From CAZOBJ01 sp964577825 (GTDB lineage Bacteria > Planctomycetota > SZUA-567 > JAFGNG01): DNA of 32,300 bases. Numbering within the stretch: position 1 is the stretch's first letter; each line of letters starts with the position of its first letter. Positions 21,876 through 29,991 of this stretch are shown in pieces. The stretch spans positions 1-32,300 of the forward strand of contig CAZOBJ010000028.1 of assembly GCA_964577825.1 (NCBI GenBank), read 5' to 3'. The position numbers were made by a program, and so were the translations under genes. The notes below the pieces were generated by a model that saw nothing but the letters and a program-made list of their open reading frames with translations, had not been told where the DNA came from and searched no databases.

Positions 21876-24800
21876 CTACACCTCCAGGGCCTCGCGGATG
21901 GCCGCAAGCTCCGCGTCCGTAATGCCCCAGATGCGCGCGGCCACCGCGTCGATCCGGGCCTCCAGCTCCGCGACCCCGGCCTCGTCGTTGTGCGCCGCTG
22001 CCGCGTGGCATTGCTGTGAGAGCGTGGTGAGCTCTTCGTGTACCTCGTGACCCCGTTCAAATGTCTGCATTGCCAGTTGCGCTATGAATGCCATAGAAGT
22101 GTGCTTGTAGGCCAAACAACCATAGAACGCCCTGACCGGTCGGCTATTCAGCAACGCAGCCAGATAGTGGGCTTCTCGCTCCTCTTCAAAGGGGACGGAG
22201 TACGCTGTCTGATCGTTGAGCACGGGTCTGCCGTCCTCGCCAGGGCCGCACACAGAGACATCAAGCGAAGTAGCCACCTGACCCTTCCAAGCCGTACGCC
22301 ATCTCGCCATGGTATACGGGCCGACGCCGTACATGCTATAGAATGGATCCGTAGGCTCGTAATACTTCCGATAGGCTGAGCGCCCCCGCAGCGTGCCGCG
22401 CTGGGGGTTGTCCGGGTCGCCCTCGAATCGCTTCAGATACGCATAGGTCTTGGGCCAGCGGCGCTTCATCTCGGGCTCCGGGATGCCGGCGCGTTTGTCC
22501 GGATCCTGGGCCAGGATGATGTGGGCCGAGGGCGCGGCATGCCACCGGCGCACGTCGCGGCCGCGCAGCAGCGGATACACCAGGTCCGGCTCGACCACGG
22601 CCTGCACCCGGTCCACCTTGAGCTTGCCCACGTCGTGCAGGTTCTCGATGAGCAAATCCCCGTTCGGCCGCTTGTCCAAGACGCGAACCCAGTAGCAGCC
22701 ATTCAGGCCGCCGGTGTTCACGCCTTCGTAAGCGCGGTAGTCGCTCTTGCCGATCACCTTGTGGATGCCGCTGAGCGCCTGTTCGGGCGCGGTGAGCCAG
22801 GGCGAGCTCGGCTTGTCCGGGTCCACGGGCGCGGCCGTGAGCCTGGACCGGGTGGCCGCGGCGCGCGCCTGCTGCAAAGACACGTCCTGGCCCAACCGCG
22901 AGGGCCCGCGCCAAGCCGTGTAGGGCACGGGGTAGGCAAAGGGCGAGGTGCGCTTCTCGCACACGAGCACCGCGGTGCGGTTCGTCGCGCCCTCGAACAC
23001 CTGAATGGCGCTCAGGTCATGCACCTGCACGGGCTTCAGGTGGACGGTGCGGCCGTCCTTGTCGAACCGCAAGCGGCGGAACCCGTCGCCCGCGCCCTTG
23101 GTCTTGAACACGCTCTGGGTGATGACGAACCCGAGCCGCCCCCCGTCGGCCAGGTACGCGTCCAGCGCGGCGTAGGTGAAGATGATGGACAGGTCCTTCT
23201 TGCCCCCGCCCAGGCGCGCGGCGTGGCCCTTGAGGCTGAAAAGCCCGTACTTCACCCACAGCGGCTTCATGCCGTCGCGGTAGCCCTCGGGCAGGTTCTC
23301 CCAGTTCACCCACGGCGGGTTGCCGGCCACGTAGTCCACCTTGCCCACGAACACGGGCGCGAACGCGTTCTTGATGATCCGCGCCCACACGCCGTTCTTG
23401 TTGTCCGCGTCCAGGTCCTGCAAGTGCTCGTAAAGCTGCGCGTGAAGCTGGCGCTTGGCCACGGGAATGCCCTCGGCGTGGCAGCGCTCCAAGAACTCGC
23501 CCGTGGCGTACCGGTTGCGGATGCAGAACTCGAGCGCGTCCGCGTACCGCGCGATCTGGTCGCGGTTCTCCGCGATCTCGTTGGGGATGTTGAAGTCGCC
23601 CGCGCTCGTGCGCAGCCTGCGCACCTTGCCGAACCCGCCCGTGAACACGTCGCCGTACTCCGAGGGTGTGAGGATCGAGTCGCACAGGTACACGGGCAAT
23701 TCCAGCGCGTCCGCGTGGCGCACAAGGTCGCGCACGGCCAGCAGGTAGTTCGTGCGCGCGGCCATCACGGCCAGGGGGTTGAGGTCGAACCCGACGATGT
23801 TCGCGGACACCTTGCGCAAGAGCTCGCCCTCGCCGAACCCGCACGCGTGCCGGTGCTCTTCGTACCAGGCCTTGGCCCGGTTGAGCGCCATCACGAGGAA
23901 CGTGCCCGACCCGCACGCCGGGTCGAGGAGCCGCTTGTCCGGGTTCCCGTCGTAGCCCAGCTCGTCGAGCACGAGCTCGGCCAGCCAGTCCGGCGTGTAG
24001 TATTCGCCCAGGTCGTGGCGCACGGACTTGGGGAAAAGCTGCTGGTACAAGTGCTTGAGCAGGTCGCGCGACTCGGCGGGGTCGACGCTCAGCGTCGTGG
24101 GGTCGAACTGGTCCAGGGACCGGGTCATGGCCCGCACCGCGCGCACGCACGGCTCGCCCCAGGCGTCCAGGTACCAGGAGAAGAGGTCCCCCTCCAGGAA
24201 GTTGTGGATGCCCAGCTGCGACCAGATGCCGCCTTGCTCCAGGTTGCGCAGCTCGTCGCGCAGCTTCTCGGACGTGGGCGCTTCGATCAGCCGCCTGAGC
24301 GTCGAGGTCCCCAGCGGCGAGAACGAGGCCACGATCTCCGCGGCCAGCAGCTTGATGAACACGGCGTAATAGGTGTGCACCGCGAACAGGAGCTCGGCGG
24401 GGTCCGGCTCGGGCACGTCATAGTGTTGGGCGAGCTTGCGCACCTTGGCGCTGCGGCCGTGCAGGTCGTAGCCGCACACCTCGCCGAACAGGATCTGCCA
24501 CTGCCGGAAGAAGGTCTGGGCCTTGGCGCTGTCCGTGCCGTGCACGACCCCGTGGATCAGGCGCACGCCCTCCTGGGCGCTCGCGCTCTGGGCGCCGAAG
24601 TGCGTGGCCAGGTTCTCGGGCGTAAACGACAGCCCCCGCGCGCCCAGCGACACCACCGCGCGCAGCAGGCGCTCCACATTGTGCGCGGTGACCGGCTGCG
24701 GGTCTTCGACCGCGACCTTGGTCCCGCGCATCCGGGCGAAGACCACGGTGTCGCCGTCGCAGCCCACGCCCAGGATGCGCTCCATGCCCACGTGCTCGGC

Positions 24801-25130
24801 GGTCTGTAGGTCCTGGAACCGCTGCCTGATCTGCTTGACGACCGCCTTGACGCCGGGCGCGTTCCTGTCCTCGGTCAGCCTGCCCGCGCCCTTGGGGGCC
24901 TTGTACTCGATGACCACGCCGCCGTACTTCGAGTCGATGCGGCCGCCGGCCAGCCCGTACTCGTGGCGGCCCTTGACCGTGAGCCCGGCCTCGGAGATGA
25001 ACCGGTCGATGAGCGTGTTGACCTCGTGGCGGATGTCCTCTTCGGACGCGGCCCACTCGGCGGCCCGGACCATGCGCGCGGCCATGGTCTCGGCGTGGTC
25101 TTCGATGAGCTCTTCCAGGTTTTGGCTCAT
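21876..25130 (-). CDS. Single-polypeptide restriction-modification enzyme (type IIG-like, N6-adenine methyltransferase plus nuclease)
   Basis: A 1,084-residue protein combining a nuclease, methyltransferase and target recognition. N-terminal PD-(D/E)XK-like site: Asp66 in GGRIDSKYGG, then Glu75-x-Lys77 in VVIEYKAP, with an upstream Glu36. A helical connector follows. Methyltransferase motif I LLDPACGSGTFLV lies near 399-411 and motif IV NPPW near 604-607, the gamma-class order, giving N6-methyladenine. The C-terminal part (from about 770) would be the recognition domain (LLRGRDVRRWHA, FEEEREAHYLAALLNS are typical of Eco57I/TaqI-like proteins). ATG 25130 is preceded by GGGGAAGG; frames open further upstream are not protein-like. 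Residues about 917-1033 are encoded by distinctly lower-G+C DNA. A good promoter precedes it. No other R-M subunit adjoins. Confidence 0.85.
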   Translation of the reverse strand: MSQNLEELIEDHAETMAARMVRAAEWAASEEDIRHEVNTLIDRFISEAGLTVKGRHEYGLAGGRIDSKYGGVVIEYKAPKGAGRLTEDRNAPGVKAVVKQIRQRFQDLQTAEHVGMERILGVGCDGDTVVFARMRGTKVAVEDPQPVTAHNVERLLRAVVSLGARGLSFTPENLATHFGAQSASAQEGVRLIHGVVHGTDSAKAQTFFRQWQILFGEVCGYDLHGRSAKVRKLAQHYDVPEPDPAELLFAVHTYYAVFIKLLAAEIVASFSPLGTSTLRRLIEAPTSEKLRDELRNLEQGGIWSQLGIHNFLEGDLFSWYLDAWGEPCVRAVRAMTRSLDQFDPTTLSVDPAESRDLLKHLYQQLFPKSVRHDLGEYYTPDWLAELVLDELGYDGNPDKRLLDPACGSGTFLVMALNRAKAWYEEHRHACGFGEGELLRKVSANIVGFDLNPLAVMAARTNYLLAVRDLVRHADALELPVYLCDSILTPSEYGDVFTGGFGKVRRLRTSAGDFNIPNEIAENRDQIARYADALEFCIRNRYATGEFLERCHAEGIPVAKRQLHAQLYEHLQDLDADNKNGVWARIIKNAFAPVFVGKVDYVAGNPPWVNWENLPEGYRDGMKPLWVKYGLFSLKGHAARLGGGKKDLSIIFTYAALDAYLADGGRLGFVITQSVFKTKGAGDGFRRLRFDKDGRTVHLKPVQVHDLSAIQVFEGATNRTAVLVCEKRTSPFAYPVPYTAWRGPSRLGQDVSLQQARAAATRSRLTAAPVDPDKPSSPWLTAPEQALSGIHKVIGKSDYRAYEGVNTGGLNGCYWVRVLDKRPNGDLLIENLHDVGKLKVDRVQAVVEPDLVYPLLRGRDVRRWHAAPSAHIILAQDPDKRAGIPEPEMKRRWPKTYAYLKRFEGDPDNPQRGTLRGRSAYRKYYEPTDPFYSMYGVGPYTMARWRTAWKGQVATSLDVSVCGPGEDGRPVLNDQTAYSVPFEEEREAHYLAALLNSRPVRAFYGCLAYKHTSMAFIAQLAMQTFERGHEVHEELTTLSQQCHAAAAHNDEAGVAELEARIDAVAARIWGITDAELAAIREALEV
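22030..22380 (-). other. Low-G+C patch inside the R-M gene
   Basis: Within the high-G+C R-M gene this stretch has clearly different composition: line 22081-22140 counts 30 of 60 G+C, against 44 of 60 at 23041-23100 in the same gene. It encodes residues about 917-1033, in the putative target-recognition region. It may be a recombined allelic segment. Confidence 0.65.
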
Positions 25131-25180
25131 GCGATGCGGGCCTTCCCCGGGCATCGGGCACGTGTGCAACCTGGCCGAGT

Positions 25181-25209
25181 ATTCTACGGGAATGCCCAGG
25201 TCTTGAAAA
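25181..25209 (-). promoter_or_regulatory. Sigma70-like promoter of the R-M gene
   Basis: On the minus strand TTTTCA (25204-25209, 4 of 6) and TAGAAT (25181-25186, 5 of 6) are exactly 17 bases apart. The predicted start near 25174 leaves a 44-base leader to the ATG at 25130. Confidence 0.6.
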
Positions 25210-25237
25210 GCCTCGCGCTCGCCCGCCGCCCCGCGCC

Positions 25238-25265
25238 TGGACAAACGGGCGCGGGGGCGTACACT
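25238..25265 (+). promoter_or_regulatory. Sigma70-like promoter of the Gfo/Idh/MocA gene
   Basis: TGGACA (25238-25243, 5 of 6) and TACACT (25260-25265, 4 of 6) have a 16-base spacer. It is divergent from the R-M promoter and would give a leader of about 69 bases. Confidence 0.5.
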
Positions 25266-25340
25266 GGCCGGCTGCCTCGGCGCGCGAGCGCGGGCGCCGT
25301 GCGCGGCGCATCTGTCCAGCGCAAGCATGGAGACCGGCAC

Positions 25341-26339
25341 ATGGACCCCGTCCGTACGGGCATCGTCGGGTTCGGCCGCATGGGCGAGCGCCACCTTGCA
25401 CAGATGCGCAAGACCGGACGCTACGACGTGCGCGCGGCCTGCGACCGGACCCCGGCGCGCCGCGAGGCCGCAGAGGCCCAGGGCCTGACCGCGTACGAGC
25501 GGCTCGACGACCTGCTCGACTCGGACATCGAGCTCGTGCTCGTGGCCACGCACTCGGTCCGCCACCATCCCGACGCGCTGCGCGCGGCCGAGGCGGGCAA
25601 ACACTTGTTCGTCGAAAAGCCCCTCGCCCTGACCGCGAGCCAGGCCGAGGAGATCGTGTCCGCCGCGCAGGCGAACGGCGTGGCCCTGACCGTGTACCAC
25701 AACCGGCACAACGATCCGGACTATCGGCTGGTCAAGGCCGCGGTGCGCGCCGGGCGCATCGGCCGGATCGTGGCCGTGGAGAACCGCACGCTCGCCGCGC
25801 GGCCCGCGGTGAACTTCGGCACGCCGCAGTTCCGCCGCGACTGGCGCATCACCGCGGCCGACGGGGGCGGGACGCTGCTCGACTTCGGGCCCCATTACGT
25901 AGAGCAGGTCCTGGACCTCATGCAGGGCCGCACGGTGGAGGCCGTGTTCGCGGACGTGCGCCACGTGCGCTGGGGCGACGCGGACGACCTGTTCCACGCG
26001 GACCTGCGGTTCCGGGACGGGGCGCTGGCCACCGTGGGCAAGGCGGACGTGAGCTTTTACGCGCCGCCGGACAAATGGGTGATCCTGGGCGAAGACGCGA
26101 CGCTCCACGGCCCGGTGCGCTCCGGCGAAGAGCCGCAGATCGAACTGTGCGGGCCCGAGGGCGCAGAGCGCTCGGCCGCCATGATCGAGGCCGTGGACCT
26201 GCACGAGAACTTCGCCGACCACCTGCGAAGCGGCGCGCCGCTTGTCATCCCGCCCGCGCACGCGCTTCGCGTCATGCGCGTGTTGCAGGCGATGCGCGAG
26301 AGCGCGGCCACGGGCCACAGCGTACAGACCGCCATCTGA
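25341..26339 (+). CDS. Gfo/Idh/MocA family oxidoreductase
   Basis: A 332-residue NAD(P)-dependent dehydrogenase of the Gfo/Idh/MocA family, acting on a sugar, inositol or related substrate that cannot be told from sequence. The Rossmann loop is GIVGFGRMGERH near residues 7-18; the hallmark EKPLALT follows in the first third, and the C-terminal domain has GGGTLLDFGPHYVEQVLDLM with the catalytic-site His typical of the family. The ATG at 25341 is preceded by GGAGACC (25329-25335), and a promoter is visible upstream. It is divergent from the R-M gene and 127 bp before parB, which has its own -10 element, so it is probably monocistronic. Confidence 0.92.
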   Translation: MDPVRTGIVGFGRMGERHLAQMRKTGRYDVRAACDRTPARREAAEAQGLTAYERLDDLLDSDIELVLVATHSVRHHPDALRAAEAGKHLFVEKPLALTASQAEEIVSAAQANGVALTVYHNRHNDPDYRLVKAAVRAGRIGRIVAVENRTLAARPAVNFGTPQFRRDWRITAADGGGTLLDFGPHYVEQVLDLMQGRTVEAVFADVRHVRWGDADDLFHADLRFRDGALATVGKADVSFYAPPDKWVILGEDATLHGPVRSGEEPQIELCGPEGAERSAAMIEAVDLHENFADHLRSGAPLVIPPAHALRVMRVLQAMRESAATGHSVQTAI

Positions 26340-26402
26340 CCATGCCCGGCGAGCTCGCGCAACGCTCGCCGCGCAGGGGCTTTCGCCGCACGAACATTTC
26401 CC

Positions 26403-26452
26403 TATAATACGGCGGTGCAGCGTTGCGCTGTCGCACGGAGGCGCTATATACT
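26403..26452 (+). promoter_or_regulatory. Promoter region of parB
   Basis: A consensus -10 TATAAT lies at 26403-26408, giving a start near 26415 and a leader of about 52 bases; its -35 is poor. A second candidate, TTGCGC (26423-26428) with TATACT (26447-26452) at 18-base spacing, would start transcription almost at the Shine-Dalgarno and is less likely. The stretch is markedly A+T-rich. Confidence 0.55.
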
Positions 26453-26466
26453 ATAAAGGAATAAGC

Positions 26467-27387
26467 ATGAGCAAGAGCGCACGCCGATTGGGCCGGGGCC
26501 TGGACGCCCTGCTGCCGCAAGGGCCGCGACCGACCGAAGAGCATCGCCAGGCCGACGAGCCTCGGGCCGCGCTCGACGCGGATGAGGCGCAGGAAGTCAC
26601 TAGCACGCGCCTGCCCGTGGACGCGGTGCGGCCGAATCCCCGCCAGCCGCGCAAGGACTTCGACGAGGACCGGCTCGAAGAGCTCGCCGGCTCGATCCGC
26701 GAGCACGGGCTGTTGCAGCCTATCGTGGTCCGGCGCGCTGCGGGCGGGTACGAACTCGTCACCGGCGAGCGGCGTCTGCGCGCCTGCCGCCTGGCCGGGC
26801 TCGACCGGGTGCCCGCCACCGTGGCGTCCGTGACCGACCAAGGCATGCTCGAGGCCGCGCTCGTGGAAAACCTGCAGCGCGAGGACCTCAACCCCATGGA
26901 GGTGGCCCACGCCTACCGCGCCCTGGTGGAAGACCTTGGCCTCACCCACGAGCAGGCCGCGCAGCGGATCGGCGTCAGCCGCGTGGCCGTGACCAATATG
27001 CTGCGGCTCCTGGCCTTGCCGCCCGAGGTGCGCGAGCTCGTGGGCCGGGGTGCGCTGGCCGCAGGGCATGCGCGCGCGCTCCTGTCCCTGGCGGGCGCGG
27101 AAAGGCAGGTCAACCTGGCGCGGCGGATCGCTGCCCAGGGCCTGTCCGTGCGCCAGGCCGAGCACCTGGTGCGCCGGGAATTGCACCCGCCGCGCCGACG
27201 CGAGCCGCGGACCCGCGCCGCTGCACCCGCGGCCGTGGTCCAGGACTACGAGGCGCGGCTGCGCGAGCGGCTGGGCACCAAGGTGCGCATCCAGGATCGA
27301 GGCGGCCGCGGGGAGATCGTGATCGAGTACTACAGCACGGCTGACTTCGCGCGCATCCTGGAGGCGTTGGGGCTCGAAGAGTCCTGA
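26467..27387 (+). CDS. parB: ParB/Spo0J chromosome-partitioning protein
   Basis: A 306-residue CTP-dependent DNA clamp that loads at parS sites and works with ParA and SMC in chromosome segregation. It has the N-terminal ParA-stimulating peptide (RRLGRGLDALLP), the ParB/sulfiredoxin-like domain with box II GERRLRA at 100-106 and VENLQREDLNPMEVA, a helix-turn-helix near 162-183 (HEQAAQRIGVSRVAVTNMLR) and a C-terminal dimerisation segment. The ATG follows AAGGA within an A+T-rich leader. parA is not in the window; it may lie in the missing sequence or be elsewhere, and no parS-like 16-mer was seen. A scaffold gap starts three bases after the stop. Confidence 0.95.
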   Translation: MSKSARRLGRGLDALLPQGPRPTEEHRQADEPRAALDADEAQEVTSTRLPVDAVRPNPRQPRKDFDEDRLEELAGSIREHGLLQPIVVRRAAGGYELVTGERRLRACRLAGLDRVPATVASVTDQGMLEAALVENLQREDLNPMEVAHAYRALVEDLGLTHEQAAQRIGVSRVAVTNMLRLLALPPEVRELVGRGALAAGHARALLSLAGAERQVNLARRIAAQGLSVRQAEHLVRRELHPPRRREPRTRAAAPAAVVQDYEARLRERLGTKVRIQDRGGRGEIVIEYYSTADFARILEALGLEES

Positions 27388-27390
27388 CCA

Positions 27391-27490
27391 NNNNNNNNNN
27401 NNNNNNNNNNNNNNNNNNNNNNNNNNNNNNNNNNNNNNNNNNNNNNNNNNNNNNNNNNNNNNNNNNNNNNNNNNNNNNNNNNNNNNNNNN
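27391..27490. other. Scaffold gap (100 N)
   Basis: Exactly 100 N between parB and the lipid-kinase gene. The kinase lacks its N-terminal 60 or so residues (about 180 bases), which do not fit in 100 bases, so the true gap is probably longer than written. Confidence 0.98.
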
Positions 27491-28233
27491 TCGTGGCCGC
27501 AGGCGGCGACGGTACGGTCAACGAGGTGCTCAACGGCCTGCCCGACCCGGCCCGGACCCCCATCACCGCGCTTCCCCTGGGCACGGCCAACATGCTCGGC
27601 CACGAGCTGCGTCTGCCTCGGACGGCCAGCGGTCTGGCCGACATCATTGCGCGCGGCCGCACCGGCCTCTTCGATCTGGGCATGGCCACGCGCCTCCCCG
27701 ACGACAGCGCGCATCCGCCCCCTGGCGCGTCCGCCCAGGAGCGCCGCCTCCTGCTCGTGGCCAGCGCCGGGTTCGACGCCATGGTCATTCACCACATCTC
27801 AGCCCATCGCCGTGGCCCGCAGGGGTTGCGCCGATACGTCGGTCCGATCCTGCGCACCGCATGCACGTACCAGCCGCCTCGCCTGACCGTGCACACGCCG
27901 GGCCAGGCGCCCGTCCAGGCGGAACTGGCCGTGGTCGCCAATGCGCGCAATTACGGCGGTCTCTTCCACGTGGCCCGCGCCGCGCGCCTGGACTCCGGCC
28001 TCCTGCATGCGGTCGTGCTCCGGCGTGCCTCCCGACTGCGCCTCCTTGTCGCGGCCTTGCGCGCCCTGGCGGCCCGCGTAGCGCCATGCGTGGCCTTGCC
28101 CGGCCAGGCCGTGCGCAGCGTCGAGGTCCGCAGCGACGAGCCCGTGCCCGTGCAGCTCGACGGCGACCCGTTCGGATTCACCCCCGTGCAGTTCTCGGTG
28201 ATCCCGCGCGGCGTGCGCCTGCTTCTTCCCTAG
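27491..28233 (+). CDS. Diacylglycerol/lipid kinase family protein, 5' end missing
   Basis: About 247 C-terminal residues of a DAGK/YegS-type lipid kinase. The sequence emerges from the gap in frame at VVAAGGDGTVNEVLNGL, the nucleotide-binding GGDGT motif, followed by ALPLGTANMLGHEL (the PLGTxN element) and the beta-sandwich C-terminal domain (ASAGFDAMVIHHI, VVANARNYGGLFHVARAARL, VQLDGDPFGFTP). It would phosphorylate diacylglycerol or a related lipid at the membrane. The N-terminal strand-helix units and the start codon are lost in the gap. It ends convergently with the M55 peptidase gene. Confidence 0.9.
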
Positions 28234-28475
28234 CTCCCTATATACATCCGCACATACATCCGCCCGATAAGGCTACGCCTACCGCCTAAATCGTGCCGAA
28301 CTTTGCTACGCTTTGTAGCTGTTCCGCTCGCGCATTCCCTCCATACCCGTTCCTTGCCCTGCCTTGTCGGACGCTGGCCCAAGGAGGGGATCGCACAAGC
28401 CGGCTGTGTCGCCAAACAGGCAGCTCTGCGCGTATCCTCTTTATTTTCAATAGGATAGAAGACCTTAGAGACCGC
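28234..28475. other. Convergent intergenic region
   Basis: These 242 bases hold no gene I can support and are A+T-richer than the surroundings. ATACATCCGC occurs twice at 12-base spacing (28242-28251 and 28254-28263). GCTAC/GTAGC at 28305-28319 and TATCCT/AGGATA near 28434-28458 are short inverted repeats that might mark transcript ends for the converging genes, but neither is a clear terminator. Confidence 0.5.
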
Positions 28476-29264
28476 TCAGCCCCACATGTCCTCAGGCTTG
28501 TCCACGACGCGCTCGGTGGTCACCGCGTCGAGCCGGTTCGTGGGCCCGCGCCGCAGGTCCAGGATACCTGCGTCCAAGGCCTGGGTGCGGATCCTGAGCG
28601 GGAACTCCGGCCGGTACGGCTTTGCATCCGCAATGCGGCCCATGGCCTCGCGCGCCCCGGCCTCGATCCGCTCGCAGGCCTCGGCGGGATTCGGCAGCCA
28701 CGCCACTTCCCGGCCCAGGCCGCGCTTGACCGTTACGTACACAGGCTGGTCGCCCAGGAACTCGGCCACCTCGCCGCACACGAGGTCGTCGCCCGTGACG
28801 AGCACGACCGGCAGGCCCAGGACCCCGTAGCGGATCGCGTTCTGCATGGCCTCGCCCATGGGACGGCCGTTCACGGTCACGCCCCAGATGCCCTTGCTGC
28901 TGCCGGTGTGGCTCAGAATCCCGCCCTGGGTGTTGGCCATGGCGTGGAACCCGAGCAGGAACACGGCGTCGAACCCGATCTCCTCGAACATCCGGCGCAG
29001 AACGGCCGACGACGCGCCGCCGAGCAACAGCTCCGCGCGCTCGTCCACGCGGCCCAGGTCGCCGGGCCCGCCGTGCCCGCCGAGCCCCGTGACGAGCGCC
29101 TGGGTGGCCCCGGCCGCGAACGCGCCGCGCACCGCGGCGTTCACCTCGTCGATCTGATGGCGCAGCGCAGCGCGGTTCATCGCGCTGCCGTGCGCGTCAC
29201 GGGACTGCCGGAAGCTGTACACGCCGCCGACCCCCTCGAGGTCGGTGAGCATGAGAATCTTCAT
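28476..29264 (-). CDS. M55 family D-aminopeptidase (DppA-like)
   Basis: A 262-residue zinc peptidase of family M55. The five metal/catalytic positions of DppA are present at nearly the same spacing: Asp8 and Glu10 in LTDLEGVGG, His64 in GLGGHGG, His107 in LLGFHAMA and Glu138 in NGRPMGEAMQNA. DppA releases N-terminal D-amino acids, for example from cell-wall-derived peptides. The ATG at 29264 follows AAGGGGG; a 13-residue upstream extension is not protein-like. It is 108 bp downstream of the GcvH-like gene in the same direction, and both genes share an identical 14-base leader element. The substrate is inferred from family. Confidence 0.88.
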   Translation of the reverse strand: MKILMLTDLEGVGGVYSFRQSRDAHGSAMNRAALRHQIDEVNAAVRGAFAAGATQALVTGLGGHGGPGDLGRVDERAELLLGGASSAVLRRMFEEIGFDAVFLLGFHAMANTQGGILSHTGSSKGIWGVTVNGRPMGEAMQNAIRYGVLGLPVVLVTGDDLVCGEVAEFLGDQPVYVTVKRGLGREVAWLPNPAEACERIEAGAREAMGRIADAKPYRPEFPLRIRTQALDAGILDLRRGPTNRLDAVTTERVVDKPEDMWG

Positions 29265-29348
29265 GTCGTCCCCCTTGCTCGGACTCTGGACCAAGCTACC
29301 CATCCGGATCTTGGGAAGGGCAAGCGCCCCGCCCGCCGCCCGGCCGGC

Positions 29349-29365
29349 CCCGGCGCATCGCCGGG
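29349..29365 (-). terminator. Hairpin just after the GcvH-like gene
   Basis: CCCGGCG, a 3-base loop and CGCCGGG form a perfect 7-bp stem seven bases after the stop of the GcvH-like gene. There is no U-run; it could be an attenuating or mRNA-stabilising structure between the GcvH-like and M55 genes. Confidence 0.35.
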
Positions 29366-29372
29366 CTGCCGC

Positions 29373-29768
29373 CTACTCCTCCGCCTCGGCCAGGAAGGCC
29401 TCGTACTCCTCGGGGCTCAAGAGCGCGGTAAGCTCGTCCGGATCCAGGTCCGTGAGCACGCAGATCCACCCCTCGTCATAGCAGTCGGTGACCAACAGGT
29501 CCGGGTCCTCGGCGAGCTCCTCATTCACCTCGGACACCGTGCCGGTCAGCGGCGCGAACACGTCCAGCGCGCCCGTGCTACTGCCCGCGATCACCGCGAG
29601 CTGCGTGGTCGCGTCCAGGTCCTGGCCCGCCTCGGGAAGCTCCAGGCCCACCACCCGGCCCATCTCGTCGGCCAGGTGCTCGGTCACGCCCAGCCGGGCC
29701 GCACCGTCCTCCACGCGCACCCACAGGTGCTCGCGCGTGTACCGAACATCCTCTGGAACGGAGGTCAC
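29373..29768 (-). CDS. GcvH-like protein with no lipoyl lysine
   Basis: A 131-residue protein with the full glycine-cleavage H-protein layout: VPEDVRYTREHLWVRVE at the N-terminus, GVTEHLADEMGRVVGLELPE, the lipoyl hairpin region followed by FAPLTGTVSEVNEEL, GWICVL, and a C-terminal LLSPEEYEAFL helix. The lipoylation hairpin, ESVKAASD in E. coli GcvH, reads GSSTGALD here, with Thr65 in place of the lysine. The whole protein has no lysine at all, so it cannot carry lipoate in the known way. GTG 29768 follows AAGGGGGA. It is divergent from hisI and precedes the M55 peptidase gene. No gcvT or gcvP is present in the window. It is probably a structural or regulatory relative of GcvH. Confidence 0.85.
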   Translation of the reverse strand: MTSVPEDVRYTREHLWVRVEDGAARLGVTEHLADEMGRVVGLELPEAGQDLDATTQLAVIAGSSTGALDVFAPLTGTVSEVNEELAEDPDLLVTDCYDEGWICVLTDLDPDELTALLSPEEYEAFLAEAEE

Positions 29769-29822
29769 GGCAGCCGTCCCCCTTGCTCTGCAAGCCCCCA
29801 TCCTCACGACCGCTCTGCATAC

Positions 29823-29852
29823 CGCATACCGCACGGACGCGCGGCGCGTCAA
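29823..29852 (-). promoter_or_regulatory. Possible promoter of the GcvH-like/M55 pair
   Basis: On the minus strand TTGACG (29847-29852, 5 of 6) with TATGCG (29823-29828, 3 of 6) at 18-base spacing, preceded by a run of seven A that could act as an UP element. Confidence 0.45.
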
Positions 29853-29895
29853 CTTTTTTTGCCCGAGCCTGCGTCCGAGCGCAAGGGGTTTTTCC

Positions 29896-29923
29896 TTGTC
29901 GGCCTGCGCGCCGGATGTATGAT
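29896..29923 (+). promoter_or_regulatory. Sigma70-like promoter of hisI
   Basis: TTGTCG (29896-29901, 4 of 6) and TATGAT (29918-29923, 5 of 6) with a 16-base spacer. The predicted start near 29930 leaves about 60 bases to the ATG at 29992 and lies upstream of the alternative start at 29950. Confidence 0.6.
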
Positions 29924-29991
29924 GGGGTGTTCGGTCCAGTCCGCGGGCGATGACGGACTGGACATTCTGTTTGGACGGCATGGAGAATGCG

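Noticed and set aside
25155..26318. Upstream in-frame extension of the R-M gene
   Set aside because: It lies opposite the Gfo/Idh/MocA gene; the promoter at 25181-25209 and ATG 25130 give a consistent start.
28242..28263. Two direct ATACATCCGC repeats, possible CRISPR-like or att site
   Set aside because: Only two 10-base units 12 bases apart, with no spacers or mobile-element gene nearby.
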